Positions 32,152 through 40,742 of a stretch of DNA of 64,000 nt are shown here, piece after piece (the stretch's first letter is position 1; each line of letters starts with the position of its first letter). The notes beneath the pieces are model-generated. The model had not been told where the DNA came from, searched no databases, and saw nothing but the letters and a program-made list of their open reading frames with translations. This DNA comes from Streptomyces blattellae (GTDB lineage Bacteria > Actinomycetota > Actinomycetes > Streptomycetales > Streptomycetaceae). Made by a program: the position numbers and the translations under genes. The DNA lies in assembly GCF_009709555.1 (NCBI RefSeq), contig NZ_WJBG01000154.1, positions 1 to 64,000 of the forward strand, read 5' to 3'.

Positions 32152-33495
32152 CTACTTCGCCTGCGCGATGTCTGTGTCGATCTGCTCGGCCGCGTCGGCG
32201 AGGCCCGTCGTCAGGTCGGTGACCTTGCCGCTCTCGTAGTCGTAGCCGAGCTGCTGGATCGTCGCGAGGTACACGCCGCCGTTGACCGAGGACGGGGCGG
32301 TCGTCGAGTTCGGGTTCGCGGCGATGTCGAGGAAGGTCTTGAAGCGCGGGTCGTACGTCAGCTTCGGGGACTTCAGGGCCGCGAGCGTCGAGGGCACGTT
32401 GTGGATGGCGTTGGAGAAGCCGACCACCGCGTCCGTGTCGGTGGTGATGTACCGCAGGAACTCCCAGGCCGCGTTCTGCTTGGTGCTGTTGGCGGCGATG
32501 CCGGCGACGGTGCCGGTGATGTAGCCCTTGCCGTACTGGTCCGCCTGGTCGTCGGGGACGGGCAGCGGGGCGACGCCGATTTCGAAGCCGGGCTTGGCGT
32601 CCATGGCCATGCCCAGGCGCCACTCACCGTCGAGTTGCATGGCGACCTGCCCGGTCTGGAAGGGGTGCTTGGGTCCCCACTCGTCGCCGAGTCCTGCGCG
32701 GTACTTCTCCAGCTTCCGGTAGCCGCCGAGTTCGTCGACGAGCTGCTTCTGGAGGGTGAAGGCTTCGGTGACGGCCGGGTCGGTGGCGATCGTGGACTTG
32801 CCCGACTCGTCGAAGTAGGTGGGCGAGAACTGGCCCATGTAGTGCTCGGTCGTGGTCTCCCAGCCGTGGTAGTTCGGCATGAAGCCGAGCTGCTTGTAGG
32901 TGCTGCCCTGGGTGATCGTCAGCTTCTTGGCGGCGGCTTCGAACTCGGACCACGTCCTGGGCGGCGAGGTGATGCCGGCCTTCTCGAACGCCGTCTTGTT
33001 GTAGTAGAGCCCGTACGCGTCGCCCAGCAGCGGCGCGGCACAGCGGTCGCCGTCGAACTGGGTGTACTCGTTCATCGCGGCCGGGAAGGTCGTGTCCGGG
33101 TCGATCCCCGACTTCGTGAAGAAGGGGTTGAGGTCGACCAGCGCGTCCGAGGAGCAGAACCTGCCCACGCTGTTGGTGGTGAACGACGAGATGACGTCCG
33201 GGGCCTTGTCGCCGCCCCCGCGCAGCGCCTGGTTGATCTTGTCGTCCGTCATGTTGCCGACGACGTTGACGTGGATGTTGGGGTACGCCTTCTCGAAACC
33301 GGCGACCAGTGACTTCACGGCCTCCACCTCGGAGTCCGCGCTCCAGGCGTGCCAGAAGTTGATGGTCGTCTCCTTCGACGCGTCGTCGTCGGCGCCGGAG
33401 GAGGTCTGGCCGGTACAGGCGGTGGTGACGAGCACGGCGGACACGGTCAGGGCAAAGGCCGCTTTCCGGGCGGATGAGGGCATGGCTGTGCGCAT
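32152..33495 (-). CDS. sugar-binding lipoprotein of ABC transporter
   Basis: 447 residues from the ATG at 33495 with AGGGAG upstream. A signal peptide with lipobox VTTAC (Cys near residue 27) is followed by a family 1 extracellular solute-binding protein: TINFWHAWSADSEVEAVKSLV, FEKAYPNIHVNVVG, DAYGLYYNKTAFEKAG and WEFLRYITTD. It is lipid-anchored outside the membrane and delivers the sugar to the two downstream permeases. It begins the structural part of the operon, 61 bases after the ROK regulator, and ligand identity cannot be read from sequence. Confidence 0.93.
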   Translation of the reverse strand: MRTAMPSSARKAAFALTVSAVLVTTACTGQTSSGADDDASKETTINFWHAWSADSEVEAVKSLVAGFEKAYPNIHVNVVGNMTDDKINQALRGGGDKAPDVISSFTTNSVGRFCSSDALVDLNPFFTKSGIDPDTTFPAAMNEYTQFDGDRCAAPLLGDAYGLYYNKTAFEKAGITSPPRTWSEFEAAAKKLTITQGSTYKQLGFMPNYHGWETTTEHYMGQFSPTYFDESGKSTIATDPAVTEAFTLQKQLVDELGGYRKLEKYRAGLGDEWGPKHPFQTGQVAMQLDGEWRLGMAMDAKPGFEIGVAPLPVPDDQADQYGKGYITGTVAGIAANSTKQNAAWEFLRYITTDTDAVVGFSNAIHNVPSTLAALKSPKLTYDPRFKTFLDIAANPNSTTAPSSVNGGVYLATIQQLGYDYESGKVTDLTTGLADAAEQIDTDIAQAK

Positions 33496-33556
33496 GACGG
33501 AGTCTCCCTGGGGGACGAGCGGTGAGGTGAGAGTGAGGTTGAGGGGGGTGCGTGGG

Positions 33557-34768
33557 TCAGCGTGAGGTGTCGAAGACCTCGTCGCGGGTGGCCGCCAGCG
33601 CGCTCTCCAGCGCGCCGCGCAGCACGGGGTGTTCACGGACGTCGCCGACGACCAGCCGGGGCCGGGAGGCTGCCAGTTCCTCCAGCTCGGCCTGGACGAG
33701 GGCGCGCAGGGTGTCGCCGCCGGCGGTGAGCGAGGCGCCGCTGAGGACGACGAGTTCGGGGTCGAGGACGGAGACGAGCGAGGCGAGACCGGTGGCGAGG
33801 CGGGTCGCGTACGTCTCCAGGAGCAGCCGGTGCAGGACGGTGTCCTCCGCGGCGGCCCGCGCGACGAGGGCGGCGGCGACCTCGGCGTACGGCCCCGAGG
33901 GGATGTCCGACATGCCGAGCTCACGGGCGAGGTGGGGGACGGCCTGGGAGCCCGCGAGCTCCTGATAGCCGCCACTGTTGGCTTTGGTGACCTGCCGCAC
34001 CAGAGGCGCTCCGGGAACCGGCAGGAAACCTACCTCCCCCGCACCGCCGGTCCAGCCGCGGTGCAGCCGGCCGCCGAGGACGAGCGCGGCACCCAGGCCC
34101 CCTTCGTTCCACAGCAGCACGAAGTCGTCGTGCCCCCGGGCCGCCCCCAGCCGCTGCTCGGCGACGGCGACCAGATTGACGTCGTTCTCGTACTCGACCG
34201 GCATCGGCAGGGCGGCGGCGATCTCGTCGAGGAGTGCCGGGGTGTGCCAGCCGGGGAGGTGGGAGGCGTAGCGCAGTCGGCCGGTGCCCGGGTCGAAGGC
34301 GCCGGGGGTGCCGATGACGAGCCGGCGGAGGTCGGCACGGGCGAGCCCGGCCGCCTTCACGGCGCCGTCGAGGGCGTCGGTGACCTGCTGGACGACGGGG
34401 CCGCTGGGTCGCCGGCCGGGGGTCCGCAGTTCGTACGTGCCCACCGTGCGGCCGGTGATGTCGGCGACGGCGGCGCGGATGCGTTCGGGGGTGACGTCGA
34501 GCCCGGCGGCGTACGCGGCGGTCGGGTTGACCGCGTACAGCTGGGCGCCCGGCCCCGGGCGGCCCTCGCTGGTGCCGGTGACGAGGACGAGTCCGGCGGC
34601 CTCCAGGCGGGCCAGGAGCTGGGAGGCGGTCGGCTTGGAGAGGCCGGTGAGCTTGCCGATCTTCGTGCGGGACAGGGGGCCGTGGGCCAGCAGGAGGTCC
34701 AGGGCGGCACGGTCGTTCATGGCGCGCAGGACGCGCGGGGTGCCCGGCGTACCGGCGATGCCTGCCAT
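33557..34768 (-). CDS. ROK-family transcriptional regulator
   Basis: 403 residues from the ATG at 34768. The N-terminal winged helix (LLLAHGPLSRTKIGKLTGLSKPTASQLLARLEAAGLV) binds DNA. The ROK sugar-sensing domain follows, with LVAVAEQRLGAARGHDDFVLLWNEGGLGAALVLGG and TGGAGEVGFLPV. The usual ROK zinc-site cysteines (CxCGxxGC) are not seen; the segment reads QVTKANSGGYQEL instead, so it probably lacks kinase activity. It is encoded immediately before the sugar transporter in the same direction and likely represses that operon. A perfect palindrome 96 bases upstream of its start is the likely operator. Confidence 0.88.
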   Translation of the reverse strand: MAGIAGTPGTPRVLRAMNDRAALDLLLAHGPLSRTKIGKLTGLSKPTASQLLARLEAAGLVLVTGTSEGRPGPGAQLYAVNPTAAYAAGLDVTPERIRAAVADITGRTVGTYELRTPGRRPSGPVVQQVTDALDGAVKAAGLARADLRRLVIGTPGAFDPGTGRLRYASHLPGWHTPALLDEIAAALPMPVEYENDVNLVAVAEQRLGAARGHDDFVLLWNEGGLGAALVLGGRLHRGWTGGAGEVGFLPVPGAPLVRQVTKANSGGYQELAGSQAVPHLARELGMSDIPSGPYAEVAAALVARAAAEDTVLHRLLLETYATRLATGLASLVSVLDPELVVLSGASLTAGGDTLRALVQAELEELAASRPRLVVGDVREHPVLRGALESALAATRDEVFDTSR

Positions 34769-34863
34769 GTGTGTCCACCTGCCTTTCTCAGCCGCCCAGC
34801 TTCTCAGTGCCGGGGGAGGGAAGTCCATCGAGGGGCACTGAAGGAGCCCTCCGCCAGTACTGT

Positions 34864-34878
34864 TAGGAAAGTTTCCTA
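34864..34878. promoter_or_regulatory. palindromic operator candidate for the ROK regulator
   Basis: TAGGAAA G TTTCCTA is a perfect 7-bp inverted repeat around a single base in the 262-base region upstream of the ROK gene. AT-rich palindromes of this shape are typical of ROK/NagC-type operators. No second copy was seen upstream of the binding-protein gene. Confidence 0.6.
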
Positions 34879-35030
34879 TCGCGGTGTCCAGGAAGGTAAG
34901 CCCAACGCGAAGGAGGCGTCAAGAGAGACCGCCCCCGGGCAACAGAGTCGTAACCGGTGGGGCGGTGAGACGGGTCGCCCGACCGGCTCCTGGCAGGATG
35001 GCGTGACCACTACAGAAGGAGGGGCGGCGC

Positions 35031-35228
35031 GTGGCCGTACTCGTGTTGTTCGTCGTCCTCGTGCTCGTCATCGGCGGGTGCGCCTGCGTCGTATGGGCGC
35101 GGCGCGGAGGCCCGCGCTGGGTGCGCGCGGTGGCCGCCGTCACGCTGGGGACGGGCGAGGTCGTGCGCTTTCTGGTGCGCAGCAACGGCAGAAGCGGGAA
35201 CTCGGGCTCCAGCTCCAGCGACGACTAG
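35031..35228 (+). CDS. small single-pass membrane protein
   Basis: 65 residues, GTG start with GGAGGGG seven bases upstream. A single hydrophobic helix (VLVLFVVLVLVIGGCACVVWA) is followed by basic residues RRGGPRWVR and a Ser/Gly-rich tail ending SSSSDD, so the C-terminus is probably cytoplasmic. No family is recognised. It is monocistronic, between the divergent ROK gene and the convergent MscS gene. Codon usage is typical of the chromosome. Function unknown. Confidence 0.65.
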   Translation: MAVLVLFVVLVLVIGGCACVVWARRGGPRWVRAVAAVTLGTGEVVRFLVRSNGRSGNSGSSSSDD

Positions 35229-35295
35229 GGCGTGTTTCGAAAGTCCCCCCTGCCCCGCGACGCCTGGCACGCCCTAGGACGACTGGAGGGACTGC

Positions 35296-36399
35296 CTACT
35301 TCGCCCCGCTCGGCGGAGTGAGCGGGGTGGCCGCCGAAGCCTGCGGTGACGACGTGTTCGAGAAGACGGACGGGGGCGAGATGCCGGCGGCCGGGTCTTC
35401 GGACGTCTCGCCCTCCGGCTGGGGCGGTACGCCGCCGACGATGCGGATGCCCTCGGCGTCGAAGGCGCGCTTGATGCGCCAGCGGAGTTCGCGTTCGACG
35501 GTGAGGGCCTTGCCGGGCATGGTCTTGGCGGAGACGCGGACGACCATCGAGTCCAGCAGGACGCTGTCCAGGCCAAGGATCTCGACCGGGCCCCAGAGCA
35601 TCTCGTTCCAGGGGTCTTCCTTGCTCATCTCCTCGCCGACCCGGGCGAGGACCGCCTTGAGCTGGTCCAGGTCCTCCGACGGCCGGACGGTGACGTCGAC
35701 GCCGGCCGTGGCCCAGCCCTGGGACAGGTTGCCGATGCGCTTGACCTCGCCGTTGCGGACGTACCAGATCTCGCCGTTGTCGCCGCGCAGCTTGGTGACG
35801 CGCAGGCCGACCTCGATGACCTCGCCGGAGGCGACGCCCGCGTCGACGGTGTCGCCGACGCCGTACTGGTCCTCAAGGATCATGAAGACGCCGGAGAGGA
35901 AGTCCGTGACGAGGTTGCGGGCGCCGAAGCCGATGGCGACGCCCGCGACGCCGGCGGAGGCCAGCAGCGGGGCGAGGTTGATCTCGAAAGCGGAGAGGAT
36001 CATCAGGCCCGCGGTGCCCATGATCAGGAAGCTGGCCACCGACCGCAGCACCGAGCCGATCGCCTGCGAGCGCTGACGGCGGCGCTCCACATTGACCAGC
36101 AGACCGCCCAGCGACGTGCCGTCGACCGCCTGGGCCGTACGGTTCATGCGGTCTATCAGCTTGGTGATCGCCCGGCGCACGATCACTCTCAGCACCGCCG
36201 CGATCACCAGGATCAGCAGCACTCTGAGGCCGATAGCGAGCCAGGTGGACCAGTTCTCCTCGACCCAGCCGGCGGCGTCGGTCGCGCTCTCCTGGGCGTC
36301 CTGGAGAGAAGGGACCGTCGGAGCCGTGGGCGTCTCCGAGGGGGACGGAGACGGCGACGGGGACGACCCGGCGGCCAATAGGACGGCGGACAGGGACAC
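35296..36399 (-). CDS. mechanosensitive ion channel of the MscS family
   Basis: 367 residues. An N-terminal hydrophobic and Ser/Pro segment is followed by TM helices near residues 50-75 (LAIGLRVLLILVIAAVLRVIV) and 110-160. The conserved pore-lining helix is LLASAGVAGVAIGFGARNLVTDFLSGVFMILEDQYGVGD, the hallmark of MscS. A beta domain (VIEVGLRVTKLRGDNGEIWYVRNGEVKRIGNLSQGW) and alpha/beta C-terminal domain follow, then a Pro/Ser tail. It releases turgor during osmotic downshock. It is transcribed alone and convergent with the small membrane protein. Confidence 0.93.
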   Translation of the reverse strand: MSLSAVLLAAGSSPSPSPSPSETPTAPTVPSLQDAQESATDAAGWVEENWSTWLAIGLRVLLILVIAAVLRVIVRRAITKLIDRMNRTAQAVDGTSLGGLLVNVERRRQRSQAIGSVLRSVASFLIMGTAGLMILSAFEINLAPLLASAGVAGVAIGFGARNLVTDFLSGVFMILEDQYGVGDTVDAGVASGEVIEVGLRVTKLRGDNGEIWYVRNGEVKRIGNLSQGWATAGVDVTVRPSEDLDQLKAVLARVGEEMSKEDPWNEMLWGPVEILGLDSVLLDSMVVRVSAKTMPGKALTVERELRWRIKRAFDAEGIRIVGGVPPQPEGETSEDPAAGISPPSVFSNTSSPQASAATPLTPPSGAK

Positions 36400-36716
36400 G
36401 GCGGGTACCTCCAGGTGCAGCGGTCCGCCCGTCGGCAGTCAGTAAAGATCACGAGAAGGTCACCGGACGGGCAGGCCCACCACACTATCGGGGCATTGTG
36501 TGTGGATCGTTGCGATGTTCTTGGGAGGAGAAGCCCTCGGCCCGGATGAACTGGTGGGATGAACCGCCCGCGATCCTGGGGATGAATCAAGGTGTGGTCG
36601 AAAACACTCCCAGCCCGTTACCTGGACATGGTGGCGCTTCCACCAGGCATGAGGGGAGACTGACTACAGATCGTCCCGGCGCGAGCCACGCGCCGCCGAC
36701 GCCCAAGGAGGCATCC
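36400..36716. other. intergenic region between divergent mscS and HNH genes
   Basis: 317 bases without a supported gene. It must hold the promoters of both divergent genes. I see no strong inverted repeat. The AAGGAGG at about 36705 is the ribosome site of the HNH gene. Confidence 0.5.
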
Positions 36717-37256
36717 GTGCCGCATGTCCTGGTCCTCAACGCGTCGTACGAGCCGCTCGGCGTCGTACCGCTGCGCCGCGCGCTCATCCTCGTCCTCGAG
36801 AACAAGGCCGTATGCCTTGAGGAGTCCGGCGCCTTTATGCGCAGCGCAACCGTCACAGTCCCCGCACCAAGCGTGGTCCGGCTCAAGCGATTCGTCCGGG
36901 TTCCCTATCGGGGACCCGTTCCTCTTACCCGGCGGGCGCTCTTCGCGCGCGACGGGGGCCGGTGCATGTACTGCGGTGGCGTCGCAACCAGCGTCGACCA
37001 CGTCATCCCGCGCAGCCGCGGGGGCAAGCACGTCTGGGACAACGTGGTGGCGTCCTGCCGCCGCTGCAACCACGTGAAGGCCGACCGGCATCTCTTCGAG
37101 ATCGGCTGGCGGCTGCGCCACAAACCCGCTCCGCCCACCGGCCTGGCCTGGCGCATCATCGGGACCGGCCATAGGGATCCGCGCTGGCTGCCCTACTTGC
37201 AGCCGTACGGCGCGGACGATGCCCTGGCCCGGATCGACGGCGCTATTTCCGCCTGA
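36717..37256 (+). CDS. HNH endonuclease-fold protein
   Basis: 179 residues from the GTG at 36717, which has AAGGAGG upstream. After an N-terminal beta region (HVLVLNASYEPLGVVPLRRALILVL) the HNH domain is complete: CMYCGG, TSVDHVIPRSRGGKHVWDNVVASC and RCNHVKADR give the Cys4 zinc site and the DHxxPxSxGG catalytic His. This is a widespread actinobacterial HNH protein, also known next to housekeeping genes, whose physiological DNA substrate is not known to me. It is monocistronic. No methylase or mobile-element gene is adjacent, so it is not an obvious restriction enzyme. Confidence 0.9.
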   Translation: MPHVLVLNASYEPLGVVPLRRALILVLENKAVCLEESGAFMRSATVTVPAPSVVRLKRFVRVPYRGPVPLTRRALFARDGGRCMYCGGVATSVDHVIPRSRGGKHVWDNVVASCRRCNHVKADRHLFEIGWRLRHKPAPPTGLAWRIIGTGHRDPRWLPYLQPYGADDALARIDGAISA

Positions 37257-37614
37257 CGATCCGGGCCTTCGCATACCCGGCATGCGTGGGCTGAACCGGC
37301 CCCGGGGGACGTGGACCCCCGGGGCGGAGGCGTGTGCCCAGCGGCGGATTCGCGCAACGCGACCTCGGTGACGACCTCAGTGACGACCTTCGACCGGGAG
37401 CGTGACCTTGTCACCCCGAGTCACTTGGCCGGTATGCCCGGAACGATGAATTCCGTATGAGAAAGGGCAACTGCCGGGTAAAAGAAGGTCGTTGACAGTG
37501 CGGCGAACTTAAGTGATCTTTAGGGTTCCTCCACACCCCTGGCCGGGTCTGGAGGAACCCGGAGGCGTACGCCTCCAGACCGCATCATCCGCAACCTGGC
37601 TAGGAGAAACAGAT
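37257..37614 (+). other. upstream and leader region of the secreted-protein gene
   Basis: 358 bases with no supported gene. It has three direct GACGACCT repeats at 12-bp period (about 37361-37393), an AT-richer segment at 37440-37525 where a promoter is likely, and two mutually exclusive hairpins at 37523-37581 (listed separately). Confidence 0.5.
37523..37581 (+). promoter_or_regulatory. leader with two mutually exclusive hairpins
   Basis: Stem A pairs GGGTTCCTCC (37523-37532) with GGAGGAACCC (37551-37560), a perfect 10 bp. Stem B pairs GGTCTGGAGG (37546-37555) with CCTCCAGACC (37572-37581), also a perfect 10 bp, with GGAGGCGTACGCCTCC-type self-pairing inside. They share bases 37551-37555 and cannot form together. 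The ribosome site of the downstream gene (TAGGAGAAA) follows about 20 bases after stem B. Confidence 0.6.
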
Positions 37615-38058
37615 ATGCGTTCCGCTTCCACCATACGCCGTGCGGCGTATGTCACGGCAGCCGTGGCGTCCCTCAGTCTGATCAACGCGCCCACGGCCTC
37701 CGCCAACTGGTCCAGCTACATCACCAGCTGGACCGACGGCGACGAGTCGCGGCGCTGGGAGGACCAGGGCAGCTACTCCCAGGTTCAGTTCCGGGACTGC
37801 TTCGCTCAGTACGCGACCACCCAGGCGGTCACGCTGACGGAGCGGGTCGACATCAGCCTGTCTCCGGACAAGACCCTCGACTCCAAGACCTTCACCAACT
37901 GCTTCAACGGCACCAACTCATGGAGCAACGGCGAGTGGACCGACGTCCCCTCCGGAACCAACACGCTGTACTTCCGCGCTGACAAGGTCGGCAACGGCGG
38001 TTCTTGCTGCCTGCTGTTCGTCTCCGAGGTGTACGTGGACACCTCCCAGGCCGACTGA
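37615..38058 (+). CDS. small secreted four-cysteine protein, possible bacteriocin-like or surface protein
   Basis: 147 residues, ATG with TAGGAGAAA upstream. A classical signal peptide (RRAAYVTAAVASLSLINAPTASA) ends near residue 30. The mature part begins NWSSYITSWTDG and is Ser/Thr/Asp-rich with strand-like segments and Cys 62, 96, 131 and 132, suggesting two disulphides. No catalytic motif is seen. It is followed on the same strand, after 82 bases, by two membrane proteins and an ABC ATPase. A secreted protein ahead of such a module recalls bacteriocin/immunity arrangements such as lactococcin 972, but no sequence match to that family is apparent. Function unknown. Confidence 0.75.
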   Translation: MRSASTIRRAAYVTAAVASLSLINAPTASANWSSYITSWTDGDESRRWEDQGSYSQVQFRDCFAQYATTQAVTLTERVDISLSPDKTLDSKTFTNCFNGTNSWSNGEWTDVPSGTNTLYFRADKVGNGGSCCLLFVSEVYVDTSQAD

Positions 38059-38140
38059 TCCGAGCAGGACTCTCGACGGGGCCGGCGCACGGGCATCGCT
38101 CGTGCGCCGGCTCGTTCAACCCCATTTCTCTGGAGATCGA

Positions 38141-39421
38141 GTGCGACTGCGTACCCTTGTCAGGACGTCGAGTGCCTTGCCGGCCCTGCCGCTGGCCCTC
38201 GTTCTCGTGATCCTGTACTACAGCTCCGGGACCAGCGAGCAGATCGCCTTCTGGCCCTACCCGTACGCGCCGACGCTGGTGCAGCAGCCGATCGAGCTGA
38301 TGTACGCGGTCACCTACGCCGTGGTCTCGGCCGCCGCCGCCTGGCAGGGCGCCCGGCTGAAGGAGGCCGGCGTGTGGCAAGCTGCCCCCTTCCGGCCCGC
38401 GTGGCAGATCATCGCCCTCGCGCTCGTGCCCGTCGTCGCCCTGGGCTGGCTGATGTTCATCACCCCGGTCGTGATGGCGTTCGTCCAGATCCCGACCTGG
38501 CCCACCCTGGACAGCCTTCCGCCGCTGCTGCTGGGCATGGCGCTGTGCTGCGCGCACGCCCTGATCGGATTCAGCATCGGCCGCTGGATCCGGCCGATCA
38601 TCGCCGCACCGACGCTGATGTGCCTGGTGTTCGTCATCGTGGCGTTCCCGCATTCGATGAACCCGCCGTGGCTGCGGCACATCATGGGCGAGTACTCCGC
38701 CCAGCTCGGCTTCGGCGAGACCGCGACTTTCGTCTCCATGGTCGCCCAGCTGTTGCCCACGGGCGGCGTGGCGGTGGCGGTCGCGCTGATCTGGATCGGC
38801 CGCTGGCACATCGCGGTGCGCGCCGGGCTCGGCACGGCGCTGGCACTGGCCTCCGTCACCGGGGCCTACGCCATCACCGCGAACTGGAACTTCAACCCGA
38901 GCCTGAACGCGGGACAGGTCACGGTGGTGTGCTCCGGAAAGGCTCCGGAGGTCTGCATGCCCGAACAGGCCGGCGATGACCTCGCGGTCGTCTCCGCCGA
39001 GGTGCGGACGACCTACGCGCAGCTGAAGACCTACGGCGTGGTGAAGGACGTACCGGACACGGTGCGGGACTCCATCATCTACGGCCGGTTCGAGCCGAAG
39101 CCCTCGACCACGACCGCCTACATACCGCTGTCGCTCGCGCACAAGAACGACGCCGTGGTGGCGACCATTGTCGACGGGACGCCCAAGTTCGGCTGTGACG
39201 CGACCCCGGAGGCGATCATCACGGTGAACATGTGGCTGGCGGGCAGGCTGGGACGCGCCATCAGCTTCGAGAGCATCGCGTCCGGCAACCCCTTCTACAC
39301 GCGCTCCCAGCACGACAAGATCGCGAAGGCGGTGGACGAGGTCTCGCGCAAGCCGGTCGACGAGCAGCGGGCCTGGTACCGGCAGATGCTCAAGGACGGC
39401 TGCGAGGGGGCGGCGCCGTGA
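38141..39421 (+). CDS. polytopic membrane protein with external C-terminal domain, ABC-associated
   Basis: 426 residues from the GTG at 38141 (TGGAGATC upstream). About six membrane helices occupy residues 10-255 (ALPLALVLVILYYSS, IIALALVPVVALGWLMFITP, GVAVAVALIWIGRW among them). A roughly 165-residue external domain follows, with VVCSGKAPEVCMPEQAGDD and a helical tail. This build resembles actinobacterial ABC-associated membrane proteins whose C-terminal domain carries a conserved Cys pair. Its stop overlaps the next gene. With the following two genes it probably forms one transporter; the external domain may meet the secreted protein encoded just upstream (inference). Confidence 0.7.
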   Translation: MRLRTLVRTSSALPALPLALVLVILYYSSGTSEQIAFWPYPYAPTLVQQPIELMYAVTYAVVSAAAAWQGARLKEAGVWQAAPFRPAWQIIALALVPVVALGWLMFITPVVMAFVQIPTWPTLDSLPPLLLGMALCCAHALIGFSIGRWIRPIIAAPTLMCLVFVIVAFPHSMNPPWLRHIMGEYSAQLGFGETATFVSMVAQLLPTGGVAVAVALIWIGRWHIAVRAGLGTALALASVTGAYAITANWNFNPSLNAGQVTVVCSGKAPEVCMPEQAGDDLAVVSAEVRTTYAQLKTYGVVKDVPDTVRDSIIYGRFEPKPSTTTAYIPLSLAHKNDAVVATIVDGTPKFGCDATPEAIITVNMWLAGRLGRAISFESIASGNPFYTRSQHDKIAKAVDEVSRKPVDEQRAWYRQMLKDGCEGAAP

Positions 39422-40005
39422 TCTGGTGGCTGAAGGTCCGCCGGGTGCACCCCGTGCTCACGGCGGCGGTCGGCACGTTCACCCTCCTGACGTTCGCCTT
39501 CCGCGACAACGCCGTCGTGCTGCCCTCGTTCTCCGTCAACGCGGGCAACAGCGTGGTGCTGTCCTTCTTCACTCCCTTGATCGTCGTCGGTGCGATCGGC
39601 CAGTGCCTGGACTCGCGGCTGCCCTCGGCCGAGCGGACCGGACTGCGCCCCGTCGGATGGATGGACACCGGTCTGGTCCTGGCTGCCGTGGGTGTCGTCC
39701 TGGCGGGATCCGGGGCGGCGGGCTGGGCGCTGGACTCGGGGGCGGCGGTGCAGGCCGGCCGCAACACGGTCTTGCTCACGGGCATGATCCTGCTCGGCCG
39801 GGGCTTCTTCGGCCGGGCGTCGGTCGTGCTGCCCCTGGCCTGGGTGTTCGCCGTGGTGTTCTTCGGACGCAGCAGCGGCACCGCCTACCACAGCTGGGCC
39901 CTCACCGGGCAGGAAGCCTCCGATCCGTACGCCGCCGCCCTGGCCGCGGCGACCTTCGTCATCGGGCTCTCCGTGAACCAATACACCTCAAGGACAGCGC
40001 TGTGA
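39418..40005 (+). CDS. membrane protein, second subunit of the ABC module
   Basis: 195 residues, GTG start overlapping the preceding stop (GTGA). Five or six hydrophobic segments are visible (HPVLTAAVGTFTLLTFAF, VVLSFFTPLIVVGAIGQ, TGLVLAAVGVVLAGSG, ASVVLPLAWVFAVVFF, AALAAATFVIGLSV). No known permease signature is present. Start and stop both overlap neighbours, so the three genes are translationally coupled in equal amounts. It most likely pairs with the larger membrane protein as transmembrane part of an exporter or as immunity component. Confidence 0.7.
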   Translation: MIWWLKVRRVHPVLTAAVGTFTLLTFAFRDNAVVLPSFSVNAGNSVVLSFFTPLIVVGAIGQCLDSRLPSAERTGLRPVGWMDTGLVLAAVGVVLAGSGAAGWALDSGAAVQAGRNTVLLTGMILLGRGFFGRASVVLPLAWVFAVVFFGRSSGTAYHSWALTGQEASDPYAAALAAATFVIGLSVNQYTSRTAL

Positions 40006-40742
40006 GTCTCACCTTCCAAGACTGCACCTACCGCTACGGCCGCAAGCTGCGCCCGGTGCTCGACGACTTCTCCTACCGGCTGCCCGGAGGGCTGACGATC
40101 CTCCTCGGCCCCAACGGAGCGGGCAAGTCCACCCTTCTGAAGCTGGCGGCCTCGGTCGACCAGCCCCAGTCGGGCCGCGTCGACTACGGCAGGCACAGCT
40201 CGCGCTCGCGCGCCTACCGCCGGCATGTCTCCTGGATGCCCCAGAACGTGCCCGCCATGGCCGGCCTGACCGCCAGGGAGCAGGTCGCCTACGTCGGGTG
40301 GCTGAAGGGGATGAACCGCACCGAGGCCTGGGACCGCGCCCTGGAGACGCTCACGCTGGTCAACCTCCGCGAGCACGCGGACACCAAGGCGTCCACGCTC
40401 TCCGGCGGCCAGCTGCGGCGGGTCGGGGTGGCCTCGGCCCTGGTCCACGAGTGCCGCGTGCTGCTCCTCGACGAACCGACCGCGGGGATGGACCCCCGCC
40501 AGCGGCGGGTGTTCCGCGACCTCCTGCGCGGCCTGTCGGGCGACGTCGACGTGCTCATGTCCACGCACGACGTCGCCGACCTCGCCGAGGAGGCCGATCA
40601 CGTCACCGTGCTGTACGGCGGCAAGGTCCTCCAGACCGGTTCGACTGAGGCGTTCCTCGCCCACACCCCCCTCGGAGCGGCCCCGGGACGCGCCGCCGAG
40701 GCCGCCTACACGGCCCTTCTCACCGGGTACGAGACGGAGTGA
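40002..40742 (+). CDS. ABC transporter ATP-binding protein
   Basis: 246 residues, GTG start overlapping the previous stop (TGTGA). All ABC motifs are present: Walker A GPNGAGKST, Q-loop WMPQN, signature TLSGGQLRR, Walker B VLLLDEPTAGMD and switch His in STHDV. It resembles the ATPases of drug or peptide exporters with separately encoded membrane subunits. It is the last gene of the four-gene unit headed by the secreted four-cysteine protein. Confidence 0.93.
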   Translation: MSLTFQDCTYRYGRKLRPVLDDFSYRLPGGLTILLGPNGAGKSTLLKLAASVDQPQSGRVDYGRHSSRSRAYRRHVSWMPQNVPAMAGLTAREQVAYVGWLKGMNRTEAWDRALETLTLVNLREHADTKASTLSGGQLRRVGVASALVHECRVLLLDEPTAGMDPRQRRVFRDLLRGLSGDVDVLMSTHDVADLAEEADHVTVLYGGKVLQTGSTEAFLAHTPLGAAPGRAAEAAYTALLTGYETE

